Positions 54,019 to 62,454 of a stretch of 64,000 nt of DNA are shown here, one piece after another. A model generated the notes under the pieces. That model had not been told where the DNA came from. It did no database searches and saw only the letters and a list, made by a program, of their open reading frames with translations. The translations under genes and the position numbers were made by a program. The DNA is from Sipunculus nudus (Eukaryota; Annelida; Sipuncula; Golfingiida; Sipunculidae), in contig JAPPUL010000069.1 in the NCBI GenBank assembly GCA_026874595.1, forward strand, positions 868,001-932,000, given 5' to 3'. Each line of letters starts with the position of its first letter. Position 1 is the stretch's first letter.

Positions 54019-54888
54019 TTATGTACTTTGACCTTTTAAAGATAATTTTACTATGTCCTCAAGCTCCTCTACGTTTATATATGTATCTTGGCAGGGCCCG
54101 TTTGGCCTTATGTTGGGAATCCCGTATACTGGAAGTTTAGCTCCAACATCTTTTATCCCGCTGACTAAATCCCTCTCGCAGGCAACTCCTATTATTTCAC
54201 TCGGCCGGTATTCTTTTACTTTCTTACGTGCAACCTCCCCCCCTCCACATATTGCAAGTTCGACGTTGTGTTCCTTGCTTATCCGTTTTATGTTTTCGTA
54301 ATTGTCTTTCGTCAGGCACCTAGGCAGCAATATCAAAAGTCTCTTGCTTTGCCCTCGGCTTTTATGCCCTTGTAAATATAACTTGTTTGTTACCTTCACA
54401 AACGAATTCCCAAGCCGGTCCTTATTATAGTTAAATAGTTTTCCAATAGCAAATACTTTATCTAATATATAGTTTAGGACTTTTAAATTAACTTTCCATC
54501 TTGAGGAGATATTTGTTTTTGTATAACTAGCTAGTAATAAAAGCAGATAATTTGTTAATAGGTATAGGGCAACTAATATAAAGCCTATGAAGAATATTAA
54601 AGATATATTCTCGCCAAGTTCATTAAGTCTTGGCTCGATTAAATAATATACTGTATAGCTTATCCCTATAAATATAAGTACTGCTATAAATGCGAAAAAC
54701 AAAAATGTATGTTTTGGTGTGTCAACTCTAGCATTTACAGCTCCATCCCATGAAGCCCACTCAGTACCAAGCTTCCTAACCCGCTCACCACCTCCTTCGC
54801 CCTCTTTCCCTTTTAGCTTTTGGTTTTTATCTATTTTTAATTCTGTCTTTTCTTTGTTCACGATGTTACCCCCATATGTTACCCCCAT
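54019..54888 (-). CDS. DUF116-family membrane protein
   Basis: 289 residues. After a Lys/Glu-rich cytoplasmic N-terminus come two TM helices (FLFFAFIAVLIFIGISYTVY and ISLIFFIGFILVALYLLTNY). The C-terminal DUF116 domain has conserved cysteines: LLPRCLTKDNYENI, LAICGGGEVARKKVKEY, GVACERDLVSGI and GIPNIRPNGPCQDTYIN. Function is unknown to me. The start lies inside the 13-bp repeat array: ATG 54888 is in frame and has gagggtaacat before it; GTG 54861 is the alternative. Which is used, or whether both are, cannot be told from sequence. Confidence 0.85.
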   Translation of the reverse strand: MGVTYGGNIVNKEKTELKIDKNQKLKGKEGEGGGERVRKLGTEWASWDGAVNARVDTPKHTFLFFAFIAVLIFIGISYTVYYLIEPRLNELGENISLIFFIGFILVALYLLTNYLLLLLASYTKTNISSRWKVNLKVLNYILDKVFAIGKLFNYNKDRLGNSFVKVTNKLYLQGHKSRGQSKRLLILLPRCLTKDNYENIKRISKEHNVELAICGGGEVARKKVKEYRPSEIIGVACERDLVSGIKDVGAKLPVYGIPNIRPNGPCQDTYINVEELEDIVKLSLKGQST

Positions 54889-54940
54889 ATGTTACCCTCA
54901 TATGTTACCCCCATATGTTACCCCCATATGTTACCCTCAA
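54863..54940 (-). repeat. 13-bp tandem repeat carrying SD and ATG in each unit
   Basis: Six units. On the minus strand five of them read rrGGGTAACAT then ATG of the next (atggggg or atgaggg taacat); the outermost unit gives TTG. ATGs fall at 54927, 54914, 54901, 54888 and 54875 in all three frames, since 13 is not a multiple of 3. Only 54888 reads into the DUF116 gene; 54927 is in the same frame but hits a TGA inside the array. Confidence 0.92.
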
Positions 54941-55104
54941 TGCCCGGCTCTTCTCAATTTGCGCCTGTTACTAGAAAAAGTCTTTTGGCTAACTAGCACA
55001 TTGTTCTTAGTTTTTTTTAATATAAACTGTTTATCCTATAAACTGTAAGGTAATAAGATAACAAGCATTTTTATCTAGGTCAACTTTATTAGTTTACTAT
55101 AGCT

Positions 55105-55662
55105 CTATAGTTTATACCTCCTGCAAACATTATCTAAAGACTCATCTAACTTATCTTTCCCTTCACTTTCGTTTAATAATGTGTAGTCTGCAAGCGCTAT
55201 CGGGCCGCCTTTTTCTATTTTTTCTACCTCTTCAATGTCTCTTTTATCTACTTCTTCTTCTTTTAATGGGCGACTTTCCCTTTTATATAGCCTTTTGTAC
55301 CTTAGCTCCTTAGGGCTGTATAACGCTAGTACAAAAAGCTCTTCTCTATATCTTTGCTTTAAAATCTTATATTCTGACAAACTGTAAAGACCATCTATTA
55401 TTACCTTTTGACCGGCACTTAATAAATTATCTATCTCCCCTGAAGACAAAAGTGCATAAGCTCCCATCCCATGTTCTGCTCTTATGCCCTCACGCACTTC
55501 CTTCTCGTTTTCAGGCGTTATAGCCTTACCCCTGCGCTTTAACTCTTCAAGCGTTAACTTGCCAAAATATACTCGCTTGTACCCTCTGCTCTCAAAATGT
55601 TTACTTGCAAGCGATTTACCACTCCCTGCAAGTCCCACCAATGCAACAATGTTTTTACTCAT
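55105..55662 (-). CDS. P-loop kinase related to dephospho-CoA kinase / UPF0200
   Basis: 185 residues. P-loop VGLAGSGKSLASKHFESRGY at the N-terminus, then FGKLTLEELKRRGKAITPEN and EGIRAEHGMGAYALL, and VIIDGLYSLSEYKILKQRY as a Walker-B-like strand. The late RLYKRESRPL resembles a LID. The G-K-S, RG-x-x-P-EN, R-E-G-A and DG(I/L)xS elements match the archaeal UPF0200/AAA nucleotide-kinase-like group rather than classical CoaE. Substrate unknown. It lies 26 bp downstream of glyS on the same strand, so cotranscription is likely. Confidence 0.75.
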   Translation of the reverse strand: MSKNIVALVGLAGSGKSLASKHFESRGYKRVYFGKLTLEELKRRGKAITPENEKEVREGIRAEHGMGAYALLSSGEIDNLLSAGQKVIIDGLYSLSEYKILKQRYREELFVLALYSPKELRYKRLYKRESRPLKEEEVDKRDIEEVEKIEKGGPIALADYTLLNESEGKDKLDESLDNVCRRYKL

Positions 55663-55688
55663 AAACCACTTTCTTCCAACAACTAAAG

Positions 55689-57071
55689 TTAAACTAGATT
55701 CTCAGCTAGATACTCACTCACCTTATTAAGCTTTATCCTCTCCTGTCTCATACTGTCTCGCTCCCTTATGGTTATACTCTCATCTTTTAAACTATCATAA
55801 TCAACCGTTATACAAAATGGTGTGCCTATCTCATCTTGACGCCTATATAGTTTTCCTATACTGCCTGTGTCGTCATATTGCACTGAATAGCCGCTTTGGC
55901 TTAGTGTTTGGCTTAGTCTTTTTGCTGTTTTGACTATTTCTACTTCGTTGCGCTTTAATGGTAGTATTCCGGCCTTTATTGGCGAGAGCCGCCTGTTTAA
56001 CTTCAATATCCGACGTTTGGTAGCTCCTGCCTCTTCCTCTTTATACGCATCTAGTAAAAAGGTTAGTATCGTTCTGTCTACTCCAAACGAGGGTTCTACT
56101 ACATACGGTATATATGTTTCATCGCTTTGCGGATCTTTATAGTGTAATTCCTCTTGCCCGAAAGCCTCATGTTGTCTTAAATCATAATCTCCCCTCGACG
56201 CTATACCCTCAAGTTCTCCCCAGCCAAACGGAAACTTATATTCTATATCTAGCGTCTTATTTGAATAGTGAGATAACTCCTCCTTGCCATGCTCCCGTAA
56301 CCTTAAATTATTTTTATCTATTGACAAACTCAAAAACCAATTCATAGATTCATTAACCCATTCATCAAAGTATTTTGACTCCTCGTTCGGTTTTACAAAA
56401 TATTCTATCTCCATTTGTTCAAACTCACGTGTTCTATATGTGAAATTACCAGGCGTTATCTCATTGCGAAACGCTTTGCCTATTTGGGCTATACCAAACG
56501 GAAGTTTCTTTCTACTTGATCTTAAAACATTTTTGAAGTTAACAAATATCCCCTGAGCCGTCTCAGGCCTCATGTATAACTCTGTTGTACTCTCTTCTAT
56601 CACTCCTTGAAACGTTTTGAACATTAAATTGAATTCTCGACTCTCCGTTAGTTCCTTATTCCCACAGCTTGGACAGCCGATATCATTATCTTTTAATAGT
56701 TTGTTTAACTCGGCGTTTGTTTTACCTTCAACAGATGTTTTTAACTTGTTTTCAAGTATATGATCTGCTCTGAAACGCTCTTTACATGATTTGCAGTCAA
56801 CTAATGGATCATTAAACGATTTAAGATGTCCACTTGCCTCCCAAACCTTCGGATGTAGCAAAATACCACTGTCAAGACCAACAACATCTTCTCGCCTCTC
56901 TACAAAGTGTTTCCACCACTGTTGCTTTACGTTGTTTTTAAGCTCAACTCCCAATGGCCCGTAGTCCCATGTGTTTGAAAGCCCTCCATATATTTGTGAG
57001 CCCGGATATATATATCCACGTTGCTTGCACATTGCAATTAGCTCTTTTACTTTTACATTATCCATTTTCAC
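55689..57071 (-). CDS. glyS: Glycyl-tRNA synthetase, dimeric type
   Basis: A class II aminoacyl-tRNA synthetase, 460 residues, of the alpha2 type rather than the alpha2beta2 type. Seen are KQRGYIYPGSQIYGGLSNTW, DYGPLGVELKNNVKQQWW, a zinc site from CKSC (~90) and CPSCG (~145), and motif 2 FRNEITPGNFTYRTREFEQM with EIEYF following. LEGIASRGDYDLRQH, the motif 3 region PSFGVDRTILTFLLDAY, and a C-terminal anticodon-binding domain complete the layout. It is divergent from dut across 131 bp. No T-box leader is evident. Confidence 0.96.
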   Translation of the reverse strand: MKMDNVKVKELIAMCKQRGYIYPGSQIYGGLSNTWDYGPLGVELKNNVKQQWWKHFVERREDVVGLDSGILLHPKVWEASGHLKSFNDPLVDCKSCKERFRADHILENKLKTSVEGKTNAELNKLLKDNDIGCPSCGNKELTESREFNLMFKTFQGVIEESTTELYMRPETAQGIFVNFKNVLRSSRKKLPFGIAQIGKAFRNEITPGNFTYRTREFEQMEIEYFVKPNEESKYFDEWVNESMNWFLSLSIDKNNLRLREHGKEELSHYSNKTLDIEYKFPFGWGELEGIASRGDYDLRQHEAFGQEELHYKDPQSDETYIPYVVEPSFGVDRTILTFLLDAYKEEEAGATKRRILKLNRRLSPIKAGILPLKRNEVEIVKTAKRLSQTLSQSGYSVQYDDTGSIGKLYRRQDEIGTPFCITVDYDSLKDESITIRERDSMRQERIKLNKVSEYLAENLV

Positions 57072-57202
57072 CCTCGATACTTAGTCTTTTTTTTACTGTT
57101 ATATTTATAATATTTTTATAGCTGTTTTTTGCACATTTTAAGTAATTATTAATTATATTAAACTTTTTAACATTCTATTTAGAGTTTTATAGGATTTATA
57201 AG

Positions 57203-57652
57203 ATGAACCTTGCTGTTAACTTTATTAAGCTTAAAAGTAATGCTATACCTCCCAAATATGCTACTTTAGGTTCTTGTGGTTTGGACCTTTTTGCTTTAAC
57301 TTTAAATTCTAAAGATTTAGTCTTAAACCCAGGACAAAGTGAGATAATAAATACTGGTATTGCTTTGGAAATACCAGCCGGTTTTGAAGGACAGGTTAGA
57401 CCAAGAAGCGGTATTGCCTTTCATTACAACGTTACAGTTTTAAATGCACCAGGGACCATTGATTCTGACTATCGGGGAGAGATTAAAGTCATTTTAATAA
57501 ATCTAGGCGATAACCCTTTTATTATTAAGCACCATATGAGAATCGCTCAGCTTGTTATTGCACCTGTTGCCAGAGTGAACCTGCTTGAACAAAAGAATCT
57601 CTCATCATTAACCAAAAGAGGAGCTCATGGTTTTGGCAGTACAGGATATTAA
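57203..57652 (+). CDS. dut: dUTP diphosphatase
   Basis: Hydrolyses dUTP to dUMP and keeps uracil out of DNA. 149 residues with the five trimeric-dUTPase motifs: GSCGLDLFAL (I), PRSGIAFHYNV (II), LNAPGTIDSDYRGEIKVILI (III), RIAQLVIAPV (IV) and the P-loop-like RGAHGFGSTGY (V). It is the only plus-strand gene in the last 14 kb. It converges on the thioredoxin gene with 38 bp between stops. Confidence 0.96.
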   Translation: MNLAVNFIKLKSNAIPPKYATLGSCGLDLFALTLNSKDLVLNPGQSEIINTGIALEIPAGFEGQVRPRSGIAFHYNVTVLNAPGTIDSDYRGEIKVILINLGDNPFIIKHHMRIAQLVIAPVARVNLLEQKNLSSLTKRGAHGFGSTGY

Positions 57653-57690
57653 AACCTTTTGGGAGACACTAACTTAGAATATATTTTGCT

Positions 57691-58236
57691 TTAATTTCTT
57701 GTTAATATGTTAAATAGTTTATATGCCTCGGCTGTGTTCCAGTATATGCCACCGGACTTGTGTGCTATTATATAGCCTTTAGGGTCTATTATGAAGGTTT
57801 GTGGGATTGAAGTTACTCCGTATTTCTCTTCGGAACCCGCACTATTTGCTATCTCAAAACTATAGTTATTTAAGTCTTGAAAGTCTTTTAATATGTCTTC
57901 ATTTTCGTAGCTTACTGCAAGCATTGCAAATCTGCGTTTTTTTAACTTCTTGTTTAAATCATCCATTGACGGCATCTCTTCTCGGCAAGGTGGACACCAT
58001 GTTGCCCAGAAATTTAAAAAGACGACCTTTCCCCTATACGATTTTAGACTCACCTTCTGTCCAGTTGATATCTTTGTCATTATGAAATTGGGTGCTTCTA
58101 TCTTTTCTTTCACTCGGGTTATTCTCATCGTGTCTAATAGCTTTTGTATACTTTGATTTGAGCCATGACTTGTTACTGATACGTTTCCAAGAGCAAGTAT
58201 TGCAAGCAACAGTAATATTATAGTTCTGCTTTTCAT
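57691..58236 (-). CDS. TlpA/ResA-like periplasmic thioredoxin
   Basis: 181 residues with a signal peptide (MKSRTIILLLLAILALGNVS). Then APNFIMTKISTGQKVSLKSY and the redox motif VVFLNFWATWCPPCREEMPS (CPPC), SIPQTFIIDPKGYIIAHKSG with the cis-Pro. Such proteins keep cysteines reduced outside the cytoplasm, often for cytochrome c assembly; no cytochrome genes adjoin. The gene stands alone, convergent with dut. Confidence 0.88.
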   Translation of the reverse strand: MKSRTIILLLLAILALGNVSVTSHGSNQSIQKLLDTMRITRVKEKIEAPNFIMTKISTGQKVSLKSYRGKVVFLNFWATWCPPCREEMPSMDDLNKKLKKRRFAMLAVSYENEDILKDFQDLNNYSFEIANSAGSEEKYGVTSIPQTFIIDPKGYIIAHKSGGIYWNTAEAYKLFNILTRN

Positions 58237-58466
58237 TTCTAAAGTCCCTCCTGCATTCTTTCACTTTTTTTAAGTTGTTGCATGATATATAAAGATAATC
58301 GTTTATAAAGATAATCCAAAATTGTTCTTTTTGCTTATACTTTTTGCTTATACTTTTTTTTGATCATTTACACATCTTATATACTATTAACACTTTATAT
58401 ATAACCTTATAACCTGATTTACATCTTTGTAAGAGCTTGTACTTTAAGTAAGATAATATTTTAAGA

Positions 58467-60131
58467 TTACTTTTTTACTATTATTGACACTTCTTTTGAG
58501 TTTGGACTCTCATGTCCGTTTTTATCAACGGCACTAACTGTAAAAAAGTATAACCTGCCTGCTTCAAGGGAACTTATTTCGTATTTAAGTTGTCTTTCAA
58601 CACTAGTCAGGATTTTAGGAGGGCCTACCTGTAGATAATTACCTGTATCTGTGCCATAATATATTTTGTAGTATACAATATCCTTCTCAAGATTCCCTGC
58701 CCAAAGCAGCTTTACTTTGCCATCTTCACTATAAGCTTTTAAACCCCTTGGTGGTTTTGGTGGCAGATCTCTTTCAAAGTCAAAGCTTAGATCTTTTAGT
58801 ATAGGCGCATTCTCTCCATCATGTGAGCTTTTTAAGGTTGCTCGCCATTGAAAATATCTACCTTGGACTTTTGTAATATTTGTTTTTATTGCATTTTTAT
58901 CTAAATCATGGTCTAAATCGTGCCATGGGATGGTCATATCGTCTGGTGAGTATAATATGTCGCTTAGCCTGTATTGTAGCCTTATATGACTTTTATTAAT
59001 CTCTTTTGACTTTAGGATATAATCATTTAAATAAGTCCCTTTGTACTCTAAATCGTATATATTGCTTACTACATGTCCTTGCACATTGCCATAAGGCCTA
59101 ACATGAAAGTATGCCTTCTCTTCCCACATACCTTTTCTTATGTCTTTACTTTTTCCCATCCCTTCTAAAGATGAGTTTTCTGCAACAAAAGAAGAACTAA
59201 AACTTGCAAGTTTTAATATCTTAGATTTTGGATATTTTGTTTGTTTGCTTATCTTAAGTTCGTCAAGATAACCATAATATCCCTTGCCAATTATAAGGGG
59301 GAGTTTCTCTTGACCGCTAAATCTTGGTATTAGTACCGTGTCTTCTGGTTGTCCTGATTCAGTTACGAATATACTACTTTCTTCGTTACCGTTTCTATAG
59401 TATGTTAGTTTTCCGTCTAAGCTTCTATACGTTATTGCATGATGTACCCATTCAAACTTGTGGAGTCGCTTTTGTCCCTCCAGGCTTACTTTATCTTTTG
59501 ACTTTTGTTCTCCTCTTTCCATATTCGGACTGTGGAATATATTATGAAAATCAAAAAACAGTCGGCGTTCCTTTATATAACAGATTATACCTTTATATTT
59601 GTTTACCACGCCGTTTTCTATTACAGGACCATGTCGCTTTAATATTGTTTCACCATCACTTAGTAATGCAGGACTTGCCCAAAACTCTATTGTGAAGTCT
59701 CCTGTTGTTTGCTGTTCGAATAATGACTCCTCTGTAGGAATTAGTTCTATCTCGCTTTGATATGAAAACTTCCCCGAACTGCTTCCATATATCTTATGTC
59801 CTGCAGAATATTGTAATCTCTTTATACCAACGTTATAATTGCCATCTGCAAAACTGCTTCCTAACTCATCGTCGTTTAGTCCCTCTTCTATCTCCATTTT
59901 GTCTTCTTTATTAAAATGTATTAGAAGGTCTGTTTTTACATCGCTATAATATTCGTTGTCTTTTAATGTTAGCCAGACACTCTTATCTGATTTTGTTATT
60001 TGGCTTATATTTTTTTTGTGAGTGTTTTCAAAACGTTTTGATTTTGGGGATATTGTATAACTATTTAGGTTTGTTTTTGTGTTTAGTAATAAAGTTAAAA
60101 TACTTATTACAAATATTATACTACTTCGCAT
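58467..60131 (-). CDS. Secreted LamG/concanavalin-like and fibronectin III protein
   Basis: 554 residues with an N-terminal signal (SSIIFVISILTLLLN). Residues ~60-310 form a LamG-like jelly roll: DFTIEFWASPALLSDGETIL, FEWVHHAITYRSLDGKLTYY, GYYGYLDELKISK. A second beta-rich module (~355-460) ends YFQWRATLKS and PILKDLSFDFE. After a proline-rich hinge (RDLPPKPPRG) an Fn3 domain closes the protein (VKLLWAGNLEKDIVYYKIYY and LEAGRLYFFTVSAVDKNG). It is probably a surface or periplasmic glycan- or protein-binding factor. It belongs to a same-strand set with the propeller and S55 peptidase genes upstream. Confidence 0.72.
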   Translation of the reverse strand: MRSSIIFVISILTLLLNTKTNLNSYTISPKSKRFENTHKKNISQITKSDKSVWLTLKDNEYYSDVKTDLLIHFNKEDKMEIEEGLNDDELGSSFADGNYNVGIKRLQYSAGHKIYGSSSGKFSYQSEIELIPTEESLFEQQTTGDFTIEFWASPALLSDGETILKRHGPVIENGVVNKYKGIICYIKERRLFFDFHNIFHSPNMERGEQKSKDKVSLEGQKRLHKFEWVHHAITYRSLDGKLTYYRNGNEESSIFVTESGQPEDTVLIPRFSGQEKLPLIIGKGYYGYLDELKISKQTKYPKSKILKLASFSSSFVAENSSLEGMGKSKDIRKGMWEEKAYFHVRPYGNVQGHVVSNIYDLEYKGTYLNDYILKSKEINKSHIRLQYRLSDILYSPDDMTIPWHDLDHDLDKNAIKTNITKVQGRYFQWRATLKSSHDGENAPILKDLSFDFERDLPPKPPRGLKAYSEDGKVKLLWAGNLEKDIVYYKIYYGTDTGNYLQVGPPKILTSVERQLKYEISSLEAGRLYFFTVSAVDKNGHESPNSKEVSIIVKK

Positions 60132-60262
60132 AAGACCTTGTGCTTTTTATTATATGAGTTATTATAAACTCTTTTAACTTTCCTTCTGTCCTTCTATCCC
60201 TTACCCTATTTCGACACTTTTTAACTTCTTTTATATCTTTTTTTATATTAAAAACCAGATAA

Positions 60263-62374
60263 TTATTTTATCGTTCTAAAAGATGTTTCGTAGGATGAGA
60301 AATTATCAAAACTATCTGATGTTCGGATAACTAAAATATTAGTATTGCCTTTGACGACATTTTCATTTGTATGTTTTAGTTTGAATCTAAACAATTCAGT
60401 TTTCTGATCGTATAATAAATCTTTAGGTTTTATATATACCCAATCTTTGCTATTAAGAGAATAATGGATTGTCTTTATATTACTTAAATTATCTTTAGCA
60501 AGGCCCTCAACGTATATTCCATCATATCTTGTATATACTTTTACATACTGTATTTTTGGCGGTGTGTTATCTACTTTTAGGAGTTTACTTATGTTTATTC
60601 CCTTTTCTATGCGACCAGGTGTATTTGACTTTTTATCAGATGCCACAACCTTAAATTTATAATTACCGTTGGGAAGTTTTCTTATGTCAAAATTAAAGAA
60701 GTTTTCACTAAGTCCCTCAGCAAGCAAAAACCAATTGTTATAACTCTCCTCTTTAAAGTATACATCATAGGTAAGGACATCTTTATCCTCATCAAAGGCA
60801 CTCCATTTTAAGATTGTTTGCCTTGATGGTATTAGATTTATATTTTCTGGTTTAACTTGTTGTTCGTTCTCATCATCATCATCATCTTTTTTGATAAGCA
60901 TAATATTATCTACCTTTGGCGGACGATTGGCTGGAAGATAGGATAATACAACTGATTGTATTACAGGAGGAGTTTTTGTTTTTTTGGCAAGCTCTATTTT
61001 GTATTGTATATACTGTCCTGGCGGGGTTTTAATATAACTCCAAGAACCTCTATTATTTCCTTTGCTCCAATTGCTCCATGTTTTGTCAGGTATCTTTGTG
61101 CCTCCCGCTCTTGTGTATATTGAAATTAAAGAAGTAGTCTTGCCGCTCCACTTTATTAAACCCCAACGAGAGTAACTACCTGTGTCAAAAACTTTAGATG
61201 TATAAACGCCATCTTTTGAATAACTTAAACTAATATCAAGTACTTTGCCTAAATTTCCTGTTGTAACTATCAAGTTATTCCCACTTGCAAGCAAGGATAA
61301 TACATATATTTCATCAGTCTTTACAAATATTGAGGCCTTATTAACTCCTTCCACTTTGTATATTATCCCACGTGATGTGCCGGCGTATAACTTTCCATTA
61401 TCATCTAGGGCAAGTGAATAGATTAATGTGTCATCAAGGGTTAGGAGTTTTTTAAGTTTTCCTTGGCTTAATTTATATATCGAGTTTTTTAAGGGTATCT
61501 TTTTTCCGGATTTACCTGCTTTGTTTTTGTTGGATATTGAGCCATAGATACTAAAACTGTCTCGGTAATCTAGCGTTTGAGGTGGCATTTTACGGAATTT
61601 AGTTGCCGTACTAAAGTATATATTGCCCCTTTTATCAAGCACTATGTCCTTTATCTCACCTTCATAACTATCATAAAGCACTTCAACTTCTTTTGTTTTG
61701 TTTTTGAACTTATATAATATCCCTTTCTCGCCGCTGCCGAAAATTACATGGTCTTTTCTTTTGTCTACGGCGAGGCATAGAAAGTTAGTTTCGCTTTTTG
61801 AGAAAAAGACTTTTTTTGCCGTGCCTTCTTTACTTATCTTGTAAAGTCCTGCATCCGAGCCTGTTACTGCGTATACATTATCTTTTTTATCGTGTGCTAT
61901 GTCCCATATGTAAATTTCTGGCAGCTTAGCAAACACTTTCCCAATGCCTGTTTTGCCATCGATTTTTATTATTGTACCATCTGGAACTACAGAAGCGAAA
62001 ATGTTCCCTTGACTATCTAAGGATAAGCTACTTATTGAAAGTCCGCTTGTATGCTTATAAAGTAGCTTCGGCCTTAAGCCTTGCGATTTCTTATATATAT
62101 TAGGCTTATTTCCTGTCCCGAAATATATTGTTCCTTTGTTGTCTCCTACCGAAGACCATATATACAATATGTCCTTTTGACTAAATATTTCTTTTGTACT
62201 TGGTGAGAACGATAATCTGCCATATATATCTATAGTCACACCTTTAAAAGTTCCAAGCTCAAAATCCTCTATACTACTATCCTCTATAAACTGAGTAGTT
62301 ACACCATATCCATTTATTGTAATGGCACAAAATAGTATAAGCAGAAGTCTTTTAATCTTTATAAGTTTCAGCAT
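60263..62374 (-). CDS. Secreted beta-propeller protein with C-terminal Fn3-like domains
   Basis: 703 residues with a signal sequence (IKRLLLILFCAITINGYG). About residues 60-390 are repeats of NHL/WD type: GTIYFGTGNKPNIYKKSQGL, LDSQGNIFASVVPDGTIIKI, KDNVYAVTGSDAGLYKISKE, DNGKLYAGTSRGIIYKVEG. A beta module follows (SKVFDTGSYSRWGLIKWSGK ... YIQYKIELAKK) ending VVLSYLPANRPP, like the module in the LamG neighbour. Two Ig/Fn3-like domains finish it (LTYDVYFKEESYNNWFLLAE and PKIQYVKVYTRYDGIYVEGL). An acidic DDDDDENEQQ linker lies near residue 500. The ligand is unknown. Confidence 0.72.
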   Translation of the reverse strand: MLKLIKIKRLLLILFCAITINGYGVTTQFIEDSSIEDFELGTFKGVTIDIYGRLSFSPSTKEIFSQKDILYIWSSVGDNKGTIYFGTGNKPNIYKKSQGLRPKLLYKHTSGLSISSLSLDSQGNIFASVVPDGTIIKIDGKTGIGKVFAKLPEIYIWDIAHDKKDNVYAVTGSDAGLYKISKEGTAKKVFFSKSETNFLCLAVDKRKDHVIFGSGEKGILYKFKNKTKEVEVLYDSYEGEIKDIVLDKRGNIYFSTATKFRKMPPQTLDYRDSFSIYGSISNKNKAGKSGKKIPLKNSIYKLSQGKLKKLLTLDDTLIYSLALDDNGKLYAGTSRGIIYKVEGVNKASIFVKTDEIYVLSLLASGNNLIVTTGNLGKVLDISLSYSKDGVYTSKVFDTGSYSRWGLIKWSGKTTSLISIYTRAGGTKIPDKTWSNWSKGNNRGSWSYIKTPPGQYIQYKIELAKKTKTPPVIQSVVLSYLPANRPPKVDNIMLIKKDDDDDENEQQVKPENINLIPSRQTILKWSAFDEDKDVLTYDVYFKEESYNNWFLLAEGLSENFFNFDIRKLPNGNYKFKVVASDKKSNTPGRIEKGINISKLLKVDNTPPKIQYVKVYTRYDGIYVEGLAKDNLSNIKTIHYSLNSKDWVYIKPKDLLYDQKTELFRFKLKHTNENVVKGNTNILVIRTSDSFDNFSSYETSFRTIK

Positions 62375-62426
62375 AATTGCTCCTTATTTTATTCTCAATA
62401 TCTTTATTCTCAAGGGTTTGGTTATT

Positions 62427-62454
62427 ATTCCTCTTGCTCTATTCCTCTTGCTCT
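62427..62454. repeat. 14-bp direct repeat overlapping the S55 gene stop
   Basis: Two copies of attcctcttgctct (62427-62440, 62441-62454); the second encodes the C-terminal codons around EQEE. A similar 13-bp duplication (tttttgcttatac) is at about 58328-58353. Confidence 0.75.

Noticed and set aside
54863-54940. CRISPR-like repeat arrays here and at 46.6, 40.4 and 25.3 kb
   Set aside because: Units are 11-16 bp, directly adjacent without spacers, and no cas genes are present.
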